A stretch of 64,000 nt of DNA from Bacillota bacterium (GCA_023460535.1 JAEWPV010000009.1:13875-77874); one strand, 5' to 3'; shown: positions 33,698-43,558, counted from the stretch's first letter. Numbers and translations: made by a program. Notes: a model not told the origin generated them from the sequence alone.

Positions 33698-35806
33698 ATG
33701 TTTAAAACCTTTGAGACAACCTTTGCAGGCAGACCCTTGCTGGTGGAGACCGGCAAAATGTGCGGGCTATCCAACGGCTCTTGCATGGTGCGCTACGGCG
33801 AAACCGTGGTGCTGTGTAACGTAACCGCTTCTAAAAAGCCCCGTGACGGCATCGATTTCTTCCCCCTTTCGGTGGATTTTGAAGAGAAGCTCTATTCGGT
33901 GGGGCGCATCCCCGGTTCTTTCTTAAAGAGAGAGGGAAGACCGACCGATAAAGCGGTTCTTGCTTCCCGCCTTGTCGACCGTCCCATTCGTCCTTTGTTC
34001 CCTAAGGATATGCGCAACGATGTGTCTGTTGTCATGACCGTGCTCAGCACCGACCCCGACTACTCCCCCGAGATCGTCGGCATGATTGGAACATCTATAG
34101 CGATTTCCATCTCCGATATTCCGTGGGCAGGTCCCATCGGCGGCGTAAACGTCGGCTTGGTGGACGGCGAGATTGTAATTAACCCCAACTCCGCGCAGCG
34201 CCAGAACGGCGACATGTTGGTAACCGTTGCGGCTACCAGTAAAAAGGTTGTCATGATTGAGGCAGGCGCTAACGAGGTTCCCGAGGATGTGATGCTTGCG
34301 GGTATTGCAAAAGCACATGAAGAGATTAAAGAGATTATCAAGTTTATCGACAGCATTGTCGCCGAGATTGGCAAGCCCAAGTTTGCGTTTGAGTCGATGG
34401 AGGTTGACCACGACCTCTTTGAGGCAATCAAGGCCTACGCCATTGACAAGGTGAAGTTTGCGCTGGATACCGACGACAAGAACGTGCGCGACGCGCGTTT
34501 TGCCCCCGTTGCCGAGGAGGTAACCGCAAAGTTCTCCGCAGAATATCCCGAGCTTTCGGCGCAGATTCCCGAAGCGCTGTACAAGCTGCAGAAATATGTT
34601 GTTCGCCGCTGGCTGCTCGACGAGGGCAAGCGTGTGGACGGTCGTGGCATAGACGAGATTCGTCCTTTGTCCGCAGAGGTTGGTTTGTTGCCCCGCGTTC
34701 ACGGGTCCGGACTGTTTACCAGAGGTCAGACCCAGGTGCTTACCATAACCACATTAGGTCAGGTTCGAGATGCCCAGATTCTTGACGGCATCGACGAGGC
34801 AGACAGCAAGCGTTATATGCACCAATACAACTTCCCGTCCTACTCGGTCGGCGAAACCCGTCCCAGCCGCGGTCCCGGTCGTCGTGAGATTGGTCACGGC
34901 GCGCTTGCCGAGCGTGCGCTTGAGCCGGTAATTCCTTCCGTGCAGGATTTCCCCTATGCAATCCGCATTGTGTCCGAGGTGCTTTCGTCCAACGGCTCCA
35001 CCTCGCAGGGTGCGATTTGTGCATCCACGCTTTCGTTGATGGATGCCGGTGTGCCGATTAAGGCACCGGTTGCAGGTATCTCCTGCGGTCTGATTACCGA
35101 GGGAGACCGCTTCATGACCATGGTTGATATTCAGGGTGTTGAGGATTTCTTCGGCGATATGGACTTTAAGGTCGGCGGCACCCACAAGGGCATCACCGCC
35201 ATCCAGGTAGATATTAAGAATGATGGCTTGACCCCCGAAGTGATTGCCGAGGCACTGGATAAGTGCCGCAAGGCGCGCCTGTATATCCTTGACGAGGTCA
35301 TGGCGAAGGCAATCGACGAGCCGCGCAAGGAGCTTTCCAAGTACGCACCCAAGATGCTGACAATAAAGATAGACGTGGACAAGATTCGCGACGTCATCGG
35401 TCAGGGCGGCAAGGTGATTCAGAAGATCTGCGCCGAGTGCGATGTTAAGATTGATGTGGAAGAGGACGGCAGCGTGTACGTTTCCTCCATCGATATCGAC
35501 AATGCCCGCCGTGCCATCCGCGTAATCCAGACCATCGTAATGGACCCCGAGGTGGGTGCATTGTATAAGGGCAGGGTAACCCGCCTGATGAACTTCGGCG
35601 CGTTTGTCGAAATTGCCCCCGGCAAGGAAGGTCTTGTGCACATCTCTAAGCTTGACACCAAGCGTGTGGAGAAGGTAGAGGATGTTGTGTCGGTAGGCGA
35701 CGAGGTCGTGGTAAAGGTAACCGAGATCGACCAGCAGGGACGCGTGAACCTCTCCCGCCGCGATGCACTGCAGGATATGGCAGCGAAGAAAGAGAATAAG
35801 GAATAA
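33698..35806 (+). CDS. pnp: Polyribonucleotide nucleotidyltransferase (PNPase)
   Basis: 702 residues, ATG after GGAGG. 3'-5' phosphorolytic exoribonuclease of the RNA degradosome. It has two RNase PH-like domains (about 1-220 and 310-540, the second with SNGSTSQGAICASTLSLMDAG) separated by a helical domain, then KH (about 553-612, VIGQGGKVIQKI) and S1 (about 618-690, GRVTRLMNFGAFVEI). Normal length and order after rpsO. Confidence 0.98.
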   Translation: MFKTFETTFAGRPLLVETGKMCGLSNGSCMVRYGETVVLCNVTASKKPRDGIDFFPLSVDFEEKLYSVGRIPGSFLKREGRPTDKAVLASRLVDRPIRPLFPKDMRNDVSVVMTVLSTDPDYSPEIVGMIGTSIAISISDIPWAGPIGGVNVGLVDGEIVINPNSAQRQNGDMLVTVAATSKKVVMIEAGANEVPEDVMLAGIAKAHEEIKEIIKFIDSIVAEIGKPKFAFESMEVDHDLFEAIKAYAIDKVKFALDTDDKNVRDARFAPVAEEVTAKFSAEYPELSAQIPEALYKLQKYVVRRWLLDEGKRVDGRGIDEIRPLSAEVGLLPRVHGSGLFTRGQTQVLTITTLGQVRDAQILDGIDEADSKRYMHQYNFPSYSVGETRPSRGPGRREIGHGALAERALEPVIPSVQDFPYAIRIVSEVLSSNGSTSQGAICASTLSLMDAGVPIKAPVAGISCGLITEGDRFMTMVDIQGVEDFFGDMDFKVGGTHKGITAIQVDIKNDGLTPEVIAEALDKCRKARLYILDEVMAKAIDEPRKELSKYAPKMLTIKIDVDKIRDVIGQGGKVIQKICAECDVKIDVEEDGSVYVSSIDIDNARRAIRVIQTIVMDPEVGALYKGRVTRLMNFGAFVEIAPGKEGLVHISKLDTKRVEKVEDVVSVGDEVVVKVTEIDQQGRVNLSRRDALQDMAAKKENKE

Positions 35807-35838
35807 ACCCTTATTGACTCGATAGTACTAATTTAATT

Positions 35839-35875
35839 ACGCACGGGTGAATCAACGATTCGCCCGTGCGTTTGT
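35839..35875 (+). terminator. Terminator after pnp
   Basis: ACGCACGGGTGAATC (35839-35853) pairs perfectly with GATTCGCCCGTGCGT (35857-35871), followed by T-rich sequence. Confidence 0.88.
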
Positions 35876-35987
35876 TGTATAATATTGCGCTGTATAAGCT
35901 TTGGGCGGCGGTGCACGCGGGCAAAAGAAAATGGCGTCAAGCCAACGAAATATTTTCGTAAATACAATGTAATTAATGATAGAATTC

Positions 35988-36016
35988 TTGTAATGTACCA
36001 TGTGGTGTGGTAAAAT
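35988..36016 (+). promoter_or_regulatory. Promoter of the GGDEF protein gene
   Basis: TTGTAA (35988-35993), 17-bp spacer, TAAAAT (36011-36016), about 105 bases before the ATG. The rest of the 314-base gap after pnp shows nothing else. Confidence 0.5.
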
Positions 36017-36120
36017 ATATAAAAGTTAAGACAGAAAAACCCAAAATAATACAAACCACATTTTACATTCTAGGTAAAAGCCGAACTATTTGTCCGTAAT
36101 TAGAATTGGAGAGCACGTCT

Positions 36121-37269
36121 ATGAGAATCCCGCTGAATGGAAAACTGAGTGTGCTGCATGAATTTGAGGATCATAAGCTGGAGCAGGAATATTCCCGTGC
36201 TCAGATCATACAGTCTCTAAAATATATGCGTACCTTGGCGTTTTGCCTTGGTATTATTTTCTTTCTGTTTATCATCGTGGACTATATGGCAAACAGTTTG
36301 CCGGCGACGGTTTTATTTATTTTAGGTAACCGCGTGCTAATTTGTCTGTGTGCGTTTGGTTTGTATTTTTACTTAAGCGTATCAAAGCAGTACGAGCGCT
36401 TTTATTATCTGTACAATATTACGATTGCGCTTTCCTCAGTTTCCTTTTTTCTAATCTGCCTGAGCTACGAACGACCAAACTATCTGTTACAGGTTATGGG
36501 GCTCATTTCGATTGTTCTTGTTGTATTTATGGTACCAAACCGCTGGTTTAGCAAGCTGTTGGTGGCAAGTGGGATTACGATAGCGTTTTTCGTGATAATC
36601 GCCTTTTCCCGTCCGGATATAGCGGGGAATGATTTTTTTGCTGGCGTAGTTTATGCGCTTTTCATCTTAGCGCTTCGTGCAATAAGCACCTACAAAAACG
36701 AGTCGCAGCGGCGTCTTTTGTATCTTAACGGCAGACAGCTAGAGATACTGTCAAAAACCGACTCCATGACAGGGCTTTATAACCGCGAAACCCTCAGTGA
36801 GGATCTTGAGTATCGAATTTCTCAGGTGAAATCGAGTGGAGATGATTTTGGCATTGTGCTGTTTGACATCGATGATTTTAAGGCGATTAACGATACATAC
36901 GGTCATCTGATGGGCGACAAGGTGCTTCTTGAGATAGTGAACATGGTAGAGCAGCAGCTTACGGAAGACTGCCCGATGTACCGTTGGGGCGGCGAGGAGT
37001 TTATCATCATCTTCCCCGACTGTTCTCATTACAACTGTGTGGAGCTTTCAGATAAGCTATGCCGAGGCATTGATAATCTAAAATTGGATGAGGTTCGGGT
37101 TACCTGCAGCTTTGGTATTGCCTGTTATCATATCGGTGATACCATACAAACTATGCTTGCACGCGCGGATAATAACCTATACACGGCAAAGAGCGCGGGC
37201 AAGAACTGCGTCATGTCCCACGGTGTTCGCTGCGCGGAGCGGTGTGCACAGCACTGTGCTTTGGTTTAG
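36121..37269 (+). CDS. Membrane-bound GGDEF diguanylate cyclase
   Basis: 382 residues from ATG 36121. About six membrane segments lie between residues 35 and 195. A GGDEF domain follows at about 210-370: TDSMTGLYNRETL, DIDDFKAINDTYGHLMGD, and the active loop GGEEF near 288-292. It should make cyclic di-GMP from two GTP and so tune motility versus attachment. No RxxD inhibitory site is evident before the active loop. It is monocistronic, with a shared terminator behind it. Confidence 0.92.
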   Translation: MRIPLNGKLSVLHEFEDHKLEQEYSRAQIIQSLKYMRTLAFCLGIIFFLFIIVDYMANSLPATVLFILGNRVLICLCAFGLYFYLSVSKQYERFYYLYNITIALSSVSFFLICLSYERPNYLLQVMGLISIVLVVFMVPNRWFSKLLVASGITIAFFVIIAFSRPDIAGNDFFAGVVYALFILALRAISTYKNESQRRLLYLNGRQLEILSKTDSMTGLYNRETLSEDLEYRISQVKSSGDDFGIVLFDIDDFKAINDTYGHLMGDKVLLEIVNMVEQQLTEDCPMYRWGGEEFIIIFPDCSHYNCVELSDKLCRGIDNLKLDEVRVTCSFGIACYHIGDTIQTMLARADNNLYTAKSAGKNCVMSHGVRCAERCAQHCALV

Positions 37270-37297
37270 TTTACTCCTATGCGCTTTCTACATCAAC

Positions 37298-37337
37298 ATT
37301 AAAGCCGCGAACCATTGCGTTGGTTCGCGGCTTTAAT
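37298..37337. terminator. Bidirectional terminator between GGDEF gene and dacF
   Basis: A perfect 17-bp stem (37298-37314 with 37321-37337; ATTAAAGCC...GGCTTTAAT) around a 6-base loop, with A/T on both sides. Confidence 0.85.
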
Positions 37338-37361
37338 CTCAGCAATCGAACTGTTGGTTTT

Positions 37362-38696
37362 TTAGTGTCTGGTTCGGATACGGCTCATTTTGCTGCGGCG
37401 GCTTGCAATAATCGAGCCGACAATCATGATGATTAGCAGCAGTACAAATACACTGACCCCGATGTAGAACCACACAGTCTTGGTGGCGGCCTTTAAAATC
37501 TCGTACCAGTACAGCACCTCGCTGCGCTCGGCATCGTCTTCCGCCAGCAGGTTTATACTTCCGACGCGCGACCCCATAACCATCAGTTCAACCGTACCGA
37601 CGACATCCCCCTTTTTCACCGGAGCGTTGACAAAGGAGGGGACATTAAAACGCTGAATTACATCCCCGTCGCCCACAGTTCTGGGTACTAACGCAGTAAA
37701 GCTTGTTTCCGGCCGCAGATGCAGGTAATCCTTATCCCAGTTCAGCTTTAATTCCACCTCGGCAATCGGCTGTTCGTTGTTCAGCAGTTCCTTGACCTCA
37801 AACGAATCAAACGCCCACTGGTACAGCTGTTTGGTGTCCTCAAACGCCTTGTTTTGGGAGTGTCGTGCGCCTGTCTCATCATAGATGGGTGCCCCCAGCA
37901 GCACAATCAGGTAGGTGTAACCGTCCTTTGTGGCGGTCGAGATAAAACAGCGTCCCGCTTCGTCGGTTGTTCCGGTTTTTACACCGCGAATATACTGGTA
38001 GTACATGTCCGACCCGGGAACCTGCATGCGGTTGGTGGTGCTGATATACTCCTGCCCGCGCTTGTTGGAAGCCACAAGGGTATAGGAGTTGGTGGTCGCG
38101 ATCTCCATAAAACCGGGGATCTGCATCGCATATTTTGCTATCAGGTACATATCCTGTGCGGTAGTATATTGGTCCTCATCGTGCAGCCCGTGGGGATTAA
38201 CGTAATGCGTGCTGACGGCGCCCAGCTCCTGTGCCTTCTGGTTCATCATGGCAACAAAATCAGAGCGAGATCCGCCCACATAAGAGGCAACGATGCTCGC
38301 CGCTTCGTTAGCGGAAGGCAGCAGCATACAGTACAGCAGGTCGCGCATCGAGCGATCCTCGCCCGGTATTATCCCGGCGGAGGAAATGTCGGAGCTTTTC
38401 AATCCCATTTTAATAAACTCATCCCATACGGTGGCACCGCAACGAACCATTGTGTTGTCGAGGTCGGTGGTGTTCTCAAACGCAAGGATGGTCGTCATCA
38501 GCTTGGTAAGCGATGCGGGATACATCTTCTTGTTCGCGTTTTTCTGGTACACAACGGTATCGGTATCCAAATTCACCACATAAACCGCCTCGGCAGAAAC
38601 CTCAAAGGGCGGGGTGTAATCCGCATATACAGAAAAAAACGGTGCAAACAGGGCGATAAGCACCATAAAAATGACAGCGGTACTCAGTTTTCTCAT
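37362..38696 (-). CDS. dacF: D-alanyl-D-alanine carboxypeptidase (S11, DacF/PBP5 type)
   Basis: 444 residues from ATG 38696, behind GGAG. Trims the terminal D-Ala of peptidoglycan stem peptides. Signal peptide 1-25 (ending VYA), SxxK as SLTK (S62, K65), SAN (128-130), KTG (240-242). A C-terminal beta-rich domain and one membrane helix near 405-430 anchor it to the outer face of the membrane, ending in a basic tail. The symbol is chosen by family; paralogues such as dacA/dacB cannot be excluded. Confidence 0.92.
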   Translation of the reverse strand: MRKLSTAVIFMVLIALFAPFFSVYADYTPPFEVSAEAVYVVNLDTDTVVYQKNANKKMYPASLTKLMTTILAFENTTDLDNTMVRCGATVWDEFIKMGLKSSDISSAGIIPGEDRSMRDLLYCMLLPSANEAASIVASYVGGSRSDFVAMMNQKAQELGAVSTHYVNPHGLHDEDQYTTAQDMYLIAKYAMQIPGFMEIATTNSYTLVASNKRGQEYISTTNRMQVPGSDMYYQYIRGVKTGTTDEAGRCFISTATKDGYTYLIVLLGAPIYDETGARHSQNKAFEDTKQLYQWAFDSFEVKELLNNEQPIAEVELKLNWDKDYLHLRPETSFTALVPRTVGDGDVIQRFNVPSFVNAPVKKGDVVGTVELMVMGSRVGSINLLAEDDAERSEVLYWYEILKAATKTVWFYIGVSVFVLLLIIMIVGSIIASRRSKMSRIRTRH

Positions 38697-38721
38697 GTAG
38701 ACAATCACTCCGTAAGTGTGT

Positions 38722-38752
38722 ATTATATAAGTATTGGCAAAAAATCTGACAA
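38722..38752 (-). promoter_or_regulatory. Possible promoter of the carboxypeptidase gene
   Basis: Minus strand TTGTCA (38747-38752), then TATATA at 17-bp spacing or TATAAT at 19. Confidence 0.4.
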
Positions 38753-38892
38753 GCTCTTTTTATTATAGCAGAGAATGCGCAAAATAAAAAGGACAACTTG
38801 TCCCTGCGCCGCGCTTCGTTTGCGGCAGGTCGTTTATTTTCCGCATAAGTCCATTGCCAAACCAAAAGGTCGGCTCGACCAATAGAAAGGAC

Positions 38893-40197
38893 ATGAACCA
38901 AACGATGAAGGAACAGCTTGCAAATTTAGGCTTTGATACCTTGACAATTCACGCGGGGCAGCAGCCCGACGGAGACACCCATTCCATGTGCGCACCCATC
39001 TACCAAACAACCGCGTATGAGTTTGAAAGCGCGCAGCATGCTCGCGAGCTGTTTGAGCTCAAGGCAAGCGGAAATATATATTCCCGTATCATGAACCCCA
39101 CCTGCGACACACTCGAACGTCGGGTAGCGGCACTTGACGGCGGCATTGCGGCGCTTTCCATGTCGTCAGGTCACGCGGCTATCTATGCCACCATGTTAAA
39201 CCTCGCCAAGGCAGGGGATGAGATTGTATCGTCCATAAACATCTACGGCGGTGCCATCAACCTGCTTGGCGTAACGCTAAAGAATATTGGCATAAACGTT
39301 AAGTTTGTTAACGCCGATAACATTGAGGAATGGGAGAACGCCATTACGGACAAAACCCGCGCGTTCTTTGTTGAGATTGTCGGCAACCCCAACGCAAACG
39401 TCGCAGACATCGCGGCGATTGCGGATGTGGCGCACCGTAACGGTATCCCACTGATTGCCGACTCCACCTTTACCACGCCCTATCTGTGCCGCCCCATCGA
39501 GTTCGGCGCGGATATCGTGATTCACTCAGCCACAAAGTTTTTGGGCGGGCACGGTACCTCCATGGCGGGCATCATTGTGGACAGCGGTAACTTCAACTTT
39601 GCGGGTAACCCGCGTTTCCCACAATACAACGAACCGGACGTGAGCTACCACGGGCTGGTTTTCGCGCGCGACTGCGGCAACGCGGGCTTTATTACCCGTC
39701 TGCGTGTCTTGATGCTGCGCGATTTGGGCGCATGCCTGTCGCCGTTTAACGCGTTTATGATTCTGCAGGGCATAGAGACCCTGCCGCTACGCATGCAACG
39801 CCACTGCGACAACGCGTTAAAGGTGGCGCAGTTCTTAGAAAAGCACGACGCGGTATCGTTTATCAACTACCCGGGTCTTGCGAGCAGCAAGTATAGTACC
39901 CTTGTAAAGAAGCAGATGCCCAAGGGCGCCGGTGCGGTGTTCACATTTGGGCTAAAAGGCGGCAGGGAAGCCGGTGCCAAATTTATCGATAGCCTTAAGC
40001 TCATAGCAAACGTAGCGAACGTGGGAGATGTCCGGTCCCTGGTCATTCATCCCGCCACCACCACGCACAGCCAGCTTTCGGACGAGCAACTGCGCGCGGT
40101 GGATATTTCCGCGGACACGGTTCGGCTGTCGATTGGCATTGAGGATGTGAACGACATCATTGCCGACCTCGATCAGGCTATCCGAGCCGCGAAGTAA
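38893..40197 (+). CDS. metY: O-acetylhomoserine (thiol)-lyase / sulfhydrylase
   Basis: 434 residues from ATG 38893, behind AGAAAGGAC; upstream in-frame codons lack a start signal. PLP enzyme of the Cys/Met metabolism family that makes homocysteine from O-acetylhomoserine and sulfide. FDTLTIHAGQQPD opens the protein; the PLP lysine is K215 in HSATKFLGGHG. Length and opening match MetY better than cystathionine synthases. No S-box or T-box riboswitch is seen upstream. Confidence 0.92.
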   Translation: MNQTMKEQLANLGFDTLTIHAGQQPDGDTHSMCAPIYQTTAYEFESAQHARELFELKASGNIYSRIMNPTCDTLERRVAALDGGIAALSMSSGHAAIYATMLNLAKAGDEIVSSINIYGGAINLLGVTLKNIGINVKFVNADNIEEWENAITDKTRAFFVEIVGNPNANVADIAAIADVAHRNGIPLIADSTFTTPYLCRPIEFGADIVIHSATKFLGGHGTSMAGIIVDSGNFNFAGNPRFPQYNEPDVSYHGLVFARDCGNAGFITRLRVLMLRDLGACLSPFNAFMILQGIETLPLRMQRHCDNALKVAQFLEKHDAVSFINYPGLASSKYSTLVKKQMPKGAGAVFTFGLKGGREAGAKFIDSLKLIANVANVGDVRSLVIHPATTTHSQLSDEQLRAVDISADTVRLSIGIEDVNDIIADLDQAIRAAK

Positions 40198-40283
40198 TAC
40201 GATTTAAGCGGAGTTGCGTGGCACTCGTGCGGGCAAACTCCCGTTTTCGCGGATGTTTTACGGTATAGTGAGGTGGACTTTTA

Positions 40284-40973
40284 GTGATTTATATCACGGG
40301 CGATACGCACGGCGACATCGGTCGGTTTAAAAGCAAGGCGGTTCGGCGGCTAAAGAAGCAGGATTATCTGATTATCTGCGGTGATTTCGGATTTGTTTGG
40401 GACGGAAGTAAGCCGGAGCAAAAACAGCTTGCGTGGATTGCCAAGCGGCGTTTTACCACCCTGTTTCTGGACGGTGTTCACGAGAATCGACGGCTGCTTG
40501 ATACCTACCCGCAGGAAGAGAAGTTCGGCGGGTCGGTGCGCCGGCTGGGCCAACGGTTGTTTTTGCTCGAACGCGGGCAGGTGTTTACCATCGACGGAAA
40601 ACGCATCTTTGCCATGGGTGGCGGTGAAAGCGATGAAAGCGTGGTGCAAGACACACTCGACATTACATGGCCGGAGGATTTGCCCACCACCAAAGAGATC
40701 GTAGACGCCGCAAATCGGCTTGCCGAAGTGGATTATCAGGTGGATTATGTAGTGACCTATGAGGCAGCGACCACAATCAAGAACGCGATGAACATCCGCC
40801 AGAACACCATAAACCCACTCAATACCTTTCTCGACCGTGTCATGCGCCGCTGTACATATCAAAGATGGTTTTTTGGCTGTTACCACATAGACCGTAAACT
40901 CAGCGGTACCCACCGCGCGGTGTTTAAGGATGTAGTGCCCATAGAGCAAGACGGGAAGACTACTGCGAAATAA
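40284..40973 (+). CDS. Metallophosphoesterase
   Basis: 229 residues, GTG start at 40284 after GAGGTGG. Calcineurin-like phosphoesterase motifs: GDTHGD (6-11), GDFG near 33-36, GVHEN (variant of GNHD), and a late HID. Substrate not predictable; such proteins are common single genes in Oscillospiraceae. Confidence 0.85.
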   Translation: MIYITGDTHGDIGRFKSKAVRRLKKQDYLIICGDFGFVWDGSKPEQKQLAWIAKRRFTTLFLDGVHENRRLLDTYPQEEKFGGSVRRLGQRLFLLERGQVFTIDGKRIFAMGGGESDESVVQDTLDITWPEDLPTTKEIVDAANRLAEVDYQVDYVVTYEAATTIKNAMNIRQNTINPLNTFLDRVMRRCTYQRWFFGCYHIDRKLSGTHRAVFKDVVPIEQDGKTTAK

Positions 40974-41054
40974 CAACCTATAACGTCTACGATAAAATCC
41001 ATAATTTCAAGCTTTTACTCGATTTTTGCGACATCAATATAGTGAATAGCTATA

Positions 41055-41094
41055 GAAAAAATGACCGTGTAACCCGGTGTGGGTTACACGGTCA
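41055..41094 (-). terminator. Terminator of the cyclophilin gene
   Basis: TGACCGTGTAACCC (41062-41075) pairs with GGGTTACACGGTCA (41081-41094); the T-run is on the minus strand at 41060-41055. Confidence 0.85.
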
Positions 41095-41111
41095 AACGTA
41101 TTGTTTCTTAC

Positions 41112-41783
41112 TTACTTTATCTCTATCGAGACGATGGTAACATCCTCAAGCGGCTTGTCGTTTTGGTCGGCCTTAACGTTTACAATCGCGTCCACCACAT
41201 CCATGCCCTCAATTACATGACCGAACACGGTGTGCTTCTTATCAAGCCACGGCGTACCGCCGTTCTCTTTGTATTTTTCGATTACCTGAGATGGAAACCC
41301 AACCGCGCTCATCTGTGCCAGAAGATCAGCGGAAACAGTCGGAGCCTGAACGATAAAGAACTGGCTGCCGTTGGTGTTTGCGCCGCTGTTAGCCATCGAA
41401 AGCGCGCCACGGAAGTTCCAAAGGTTATCCGAAAACTCATCGGCAAACGGTGTGCCCCAAATGCTCTGGCCGCCGTAGCCGTCCATAAAGTCGGTGTCGC
41501 CGGTCTGAATCATAAAGTCCTGGATAACGCGGTGAAAGCGCACCCCGTCATACTTGCCCTCTTTGGCAAGGGATATAAAGTTCTCAACTGCCTTGGGCGC
41601 CTCATCGGGGAACAATACCACCTTGATATCGCCCATCGAGGTCTTAATTGTTGCGGTCTGTGCATTCTTTGAAACCTCTTTATACTGCTTTAAAACCATA
41701 TTGCCTCCACACCCCGCTAATAATAATACCGACGCAGTCAAAAGAACCAGCGTCTTTGCAATGCCTGAACGAATGCTTGTCAT
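41112..41783 (-). CDS. Lipoprotein cyclophilin-type peptidyl-prolyl isomerase
   Basis: 223 residues from ATG 41783, behind GAAAGGGGC. Lipobox LLAGC with C25 marks an exported lipoprotein. The cyclophilin domain (about 45-220) has VRFHRVIQDFMIQTGD, the catalytic Arg region, GALSMAN and GSQFFI. It should speed proline isomerisation in exported proteins at the outer membrane face. An upstream extension of the frame to 41909 has no start signal. Confidence 0.93.
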   Translation of the reverse strand: MTSIRSGIAKTLVLLTASVLLLAGCGGNMVLKQYKEVSKNAQTATIKTSMGDIKVVLFPDEAPKAVENFISLAKEGKYDGVRFHRVIQDFMIQTGDTDFMDGYGGQSIWGTPFADEFSDNLWNFRGALSMANSGANTNGSQFFIVQAPTVSADLLAQMSAVGFPSQVIEKYKENGGTPWLDKKHTVFGHVIEGMDVVDAIVNVKADQNDKPLEDVTIVSIEIK

Positions 41784-41981
41784 TAATTTGCCCCTTTCCG
41801 GCAGCCTTATTGATGCAGCCGAATAATCATAACAGTTTGTGCCGTATGGAACCATCGTGCCGAATGGTAACACAACCCTTATTATATCGGATTCTCCCGT
41901 CACTGGCAAGCGGATTATGACCGCTCAAGCACCCTTTTTGCGCATATTTAATATGTTGTAAGGATGAAAGAAGTAAAGCGG

Positions 41982-42145
41982 GCTTTGGCAAATGAACTGC
42001 AAATAAAAAACAAGGCTTTGATGTTTGCGCAAATCAGGCTCCGGCACCTAAATAATTAAAACAAGGCTCCGACAGTTGAGCGGAGCAAGCTTTGGCAAAT
42101 GAAATCGCAAATAAAAACAAGGCTTTGACGTTTGCCAAAGCCTTG
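41982..42145. repeat. Two about 47-bp direct repeats ending in competing hairpins
   Basis: Copies at about 41982-42028 and 42089-42135 share GCTTTGGCAAATGAA, GCAAATAAAAA and ACAAGGCTTTGA. In copy 2 two stems compete for the same strand: GCTTTGGCAAA (42089-42099) with TTTGCCAAAGC (42131-42141), or CAAGGCTTTG (42118-42127) with CAAAGCCTTG (42136-42145). A further GCTCCG/CGGAGC hairpin lies between the copies. Confidence 0.7.
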
Positions 42146-42870
42146 CAGTATGATTGTTTTATTCCAGAACTCTGGGTTTGCGGCATATTAAGATGAAAGC
42201 ACCTTAGCCTTTCAGGAGACCGAGGGTTATCTGCAAGCCTACCTGTGTGATACGTTGCCGCTATTCGTTACTAAAATCAAAGCACATGGGCATCATTCCC
42301 TTAGAATTGATATAATACAAACTGTTGTAATGGGATTAAACGCAGCTGCGATAATCCAAACTGGAAGGAGATTAGGAAAGAGATTGCCGCGGCAAATGAA
42401 AGAAGTGCGAGGAGGTTGCCACCTAAGTCGTTTTGAAGAATGAGTCAATCACAAATCAATGCCGGCACTAAGGGGGTAACTGGTAATAATCCCGCTGTAT
42501 TAACCGGGCAAGCACTTTTGGATTCGCCTTGTAATCAACACAATTGGCTGCGTTGCGCGCACTGCGAAGGACTGTAAGCCGGAGGTGTGGTCGCCAACAA
42601 AAACTATACTCTTTTGCAGCGCGCTGGTCCCGATGCGGGAGTAGTCTGTTCTGTTTCTTCCTTGTACATTGGAACCGCCCCCTTTAATCAGTTTAGAAAG
42701 ATGTGCTCAAGGTTTACCGAGGTGTTGCGTCTTTGCCTGCAACCTGCGGCAACTGTTTTTGAACCCCTTCTCTCTGTATCTATAATATAGCACGAAGTTT
42801 GTTAAAAGTCAATATATTTTATAAACAATATAGCGATAATATAGATATAATGTAATAACAATATTTGCTG

Positions 42871-42899
42871 TTGACATCGTTCATTATTTCGAATACAAT
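42871..42899 (+). promoter_or_regulatory. Sigma-A promoter of the DUF1292 gene
   Basis: TTGACA (42871-42876), 17-bp spacer, TACAAT (42894-42899). Confidence 0.75.
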
Positions 42900-42992
42900 T
42901 TAAGCAGACACAAAAAAACCCTTCGTGCCTGTGCCGCTTTGGTGCAGTGCAAATAATAATTTGAGCTTTATATTAAGCCAATGGAGGTTGTC

Positions 42993-43292
42993 ATGGCAGA
43001 CGAAATGGACTTTGGAACAAACGTACTTTCCCTTACCGACGAAGAAGGTGTAGAACACGAGTTTGAGATTCTCGACGAGCTGGAGGTTGACGACAGGCAC
43101 TATGTCGCGTTGATTCCCGCCGGTTCAAACGGGGATGAGGACGAAGAGGAAGAAGGTCAGCTCATCGTACTCCGCAGTGAGGAAGAAGACGGTGAGGAGT
43201 ATCTTGCTTATATAGAGGACGAAGAAGAATTCAACCGCGTAGCGGCAATGTTTGTGGAACGTCTTTCCGAGGAGTACGACTTCGAGGACTAA
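42993..43292 (+). CDS. DUF1292 (YrzB-like) acidic protein
   Basis: 99 residues from ATG 42993 behind GGAGG. Very acidic, with VLSLTDEEGVEHEFEILDEL and YVALIPAG typical of DUF1292, a small Firmicutes family of unknown function often found near yrrK/yrzL in other genomes. Here it stands alone, ahead of a structured RNA. Confidence 0.88.
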   Translation: MADEMDFGTNVLSLTDEEGVEHEFEILDELEVDDRHYVALIPAGSNGDEDEEEEGQLIVLRSEEEDGEEYLAYIEDEEEFNRVAAMFVERLSEEYDFED

Positions 43293-43364
43293 CACAAAGC
43301 ACCGGTCGCTCGTATCCTGCCCTGTTCGATAATGTACGGCTTTTTAAATCCAACAAGCGTAAAA

Positions 43365-43558
43365 AGGGAACGCGGCTCCAAATGCGGACTGCAGACCTCC
43401 CGGTGGCGAAAGTCATTGGAAGAAGGGAGCGAGAAGCCTTTGGGAGCGTACCCACCTGTCGGGCGACGGGTTTAGCGTTGCCGTGCAGCGGCCGGGCGGG
43501 TGACTTTGAACAATACCGCAGACCTGGTGTGTCTGTGCACAGGAACAAAGCGGAATAA
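43365..43558 (+). ncRNA. ssrS: Probable 6S RNA
   Basis: A GC-rich, gene-free 340-base region between two genes. The sequence GAGAAGCCTT, then GCGTACCCACCT and GGGTTTAGC follows the conserved order of 6S RNA (E. coli GAGAAGCCTTAAAACTGCG, then CACCTT and GGGTTCA). The two halves pair: TGCGG (43383) with CCGCA (43516), CCCGG with CCGGG, AAAGTCA with TGACTTT, leaving a large central bulge. It is followed at once by a terminator. 6S RNA binds sigma-A RNA polymerase as a promoter mimic. Ends are approximate. Confidence 0.65.

Larger units (their letters stand above)
41910..42992. other. 1.1-kb gap with repeats and alternative hairpins
   Basis: Holds the repeat pair at 41982-42145 and the DUF1292 promoter at 42871-42899. 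Open frames at 42255-42443 and 42587-42790 have no ribosome binding site or recognisable product. The region from 42150 to 42860 is otherwise unexplained. Confidence 0.55.

Noticed and set aside
34754..35641. 295-codon frame opposite pnp
   Set aside because: Antisense shadow of PNPase.
37854..38768. 304-codon frame opposite dacF
   Set aside because: The minus-strand gene has SLTK, SAN and KTG motifs; the plus-strand frame has none of any family.
38760..38892. S-box or T-box riboswitch before metY
   Set aside because: Only about 130 bases, without the conserved cores of either class.
42255..42790. Two short open frames in the gap before the DUF1292 gene
   Set aside because: No ribosome binding sites, no recognisable products, atypical composition.
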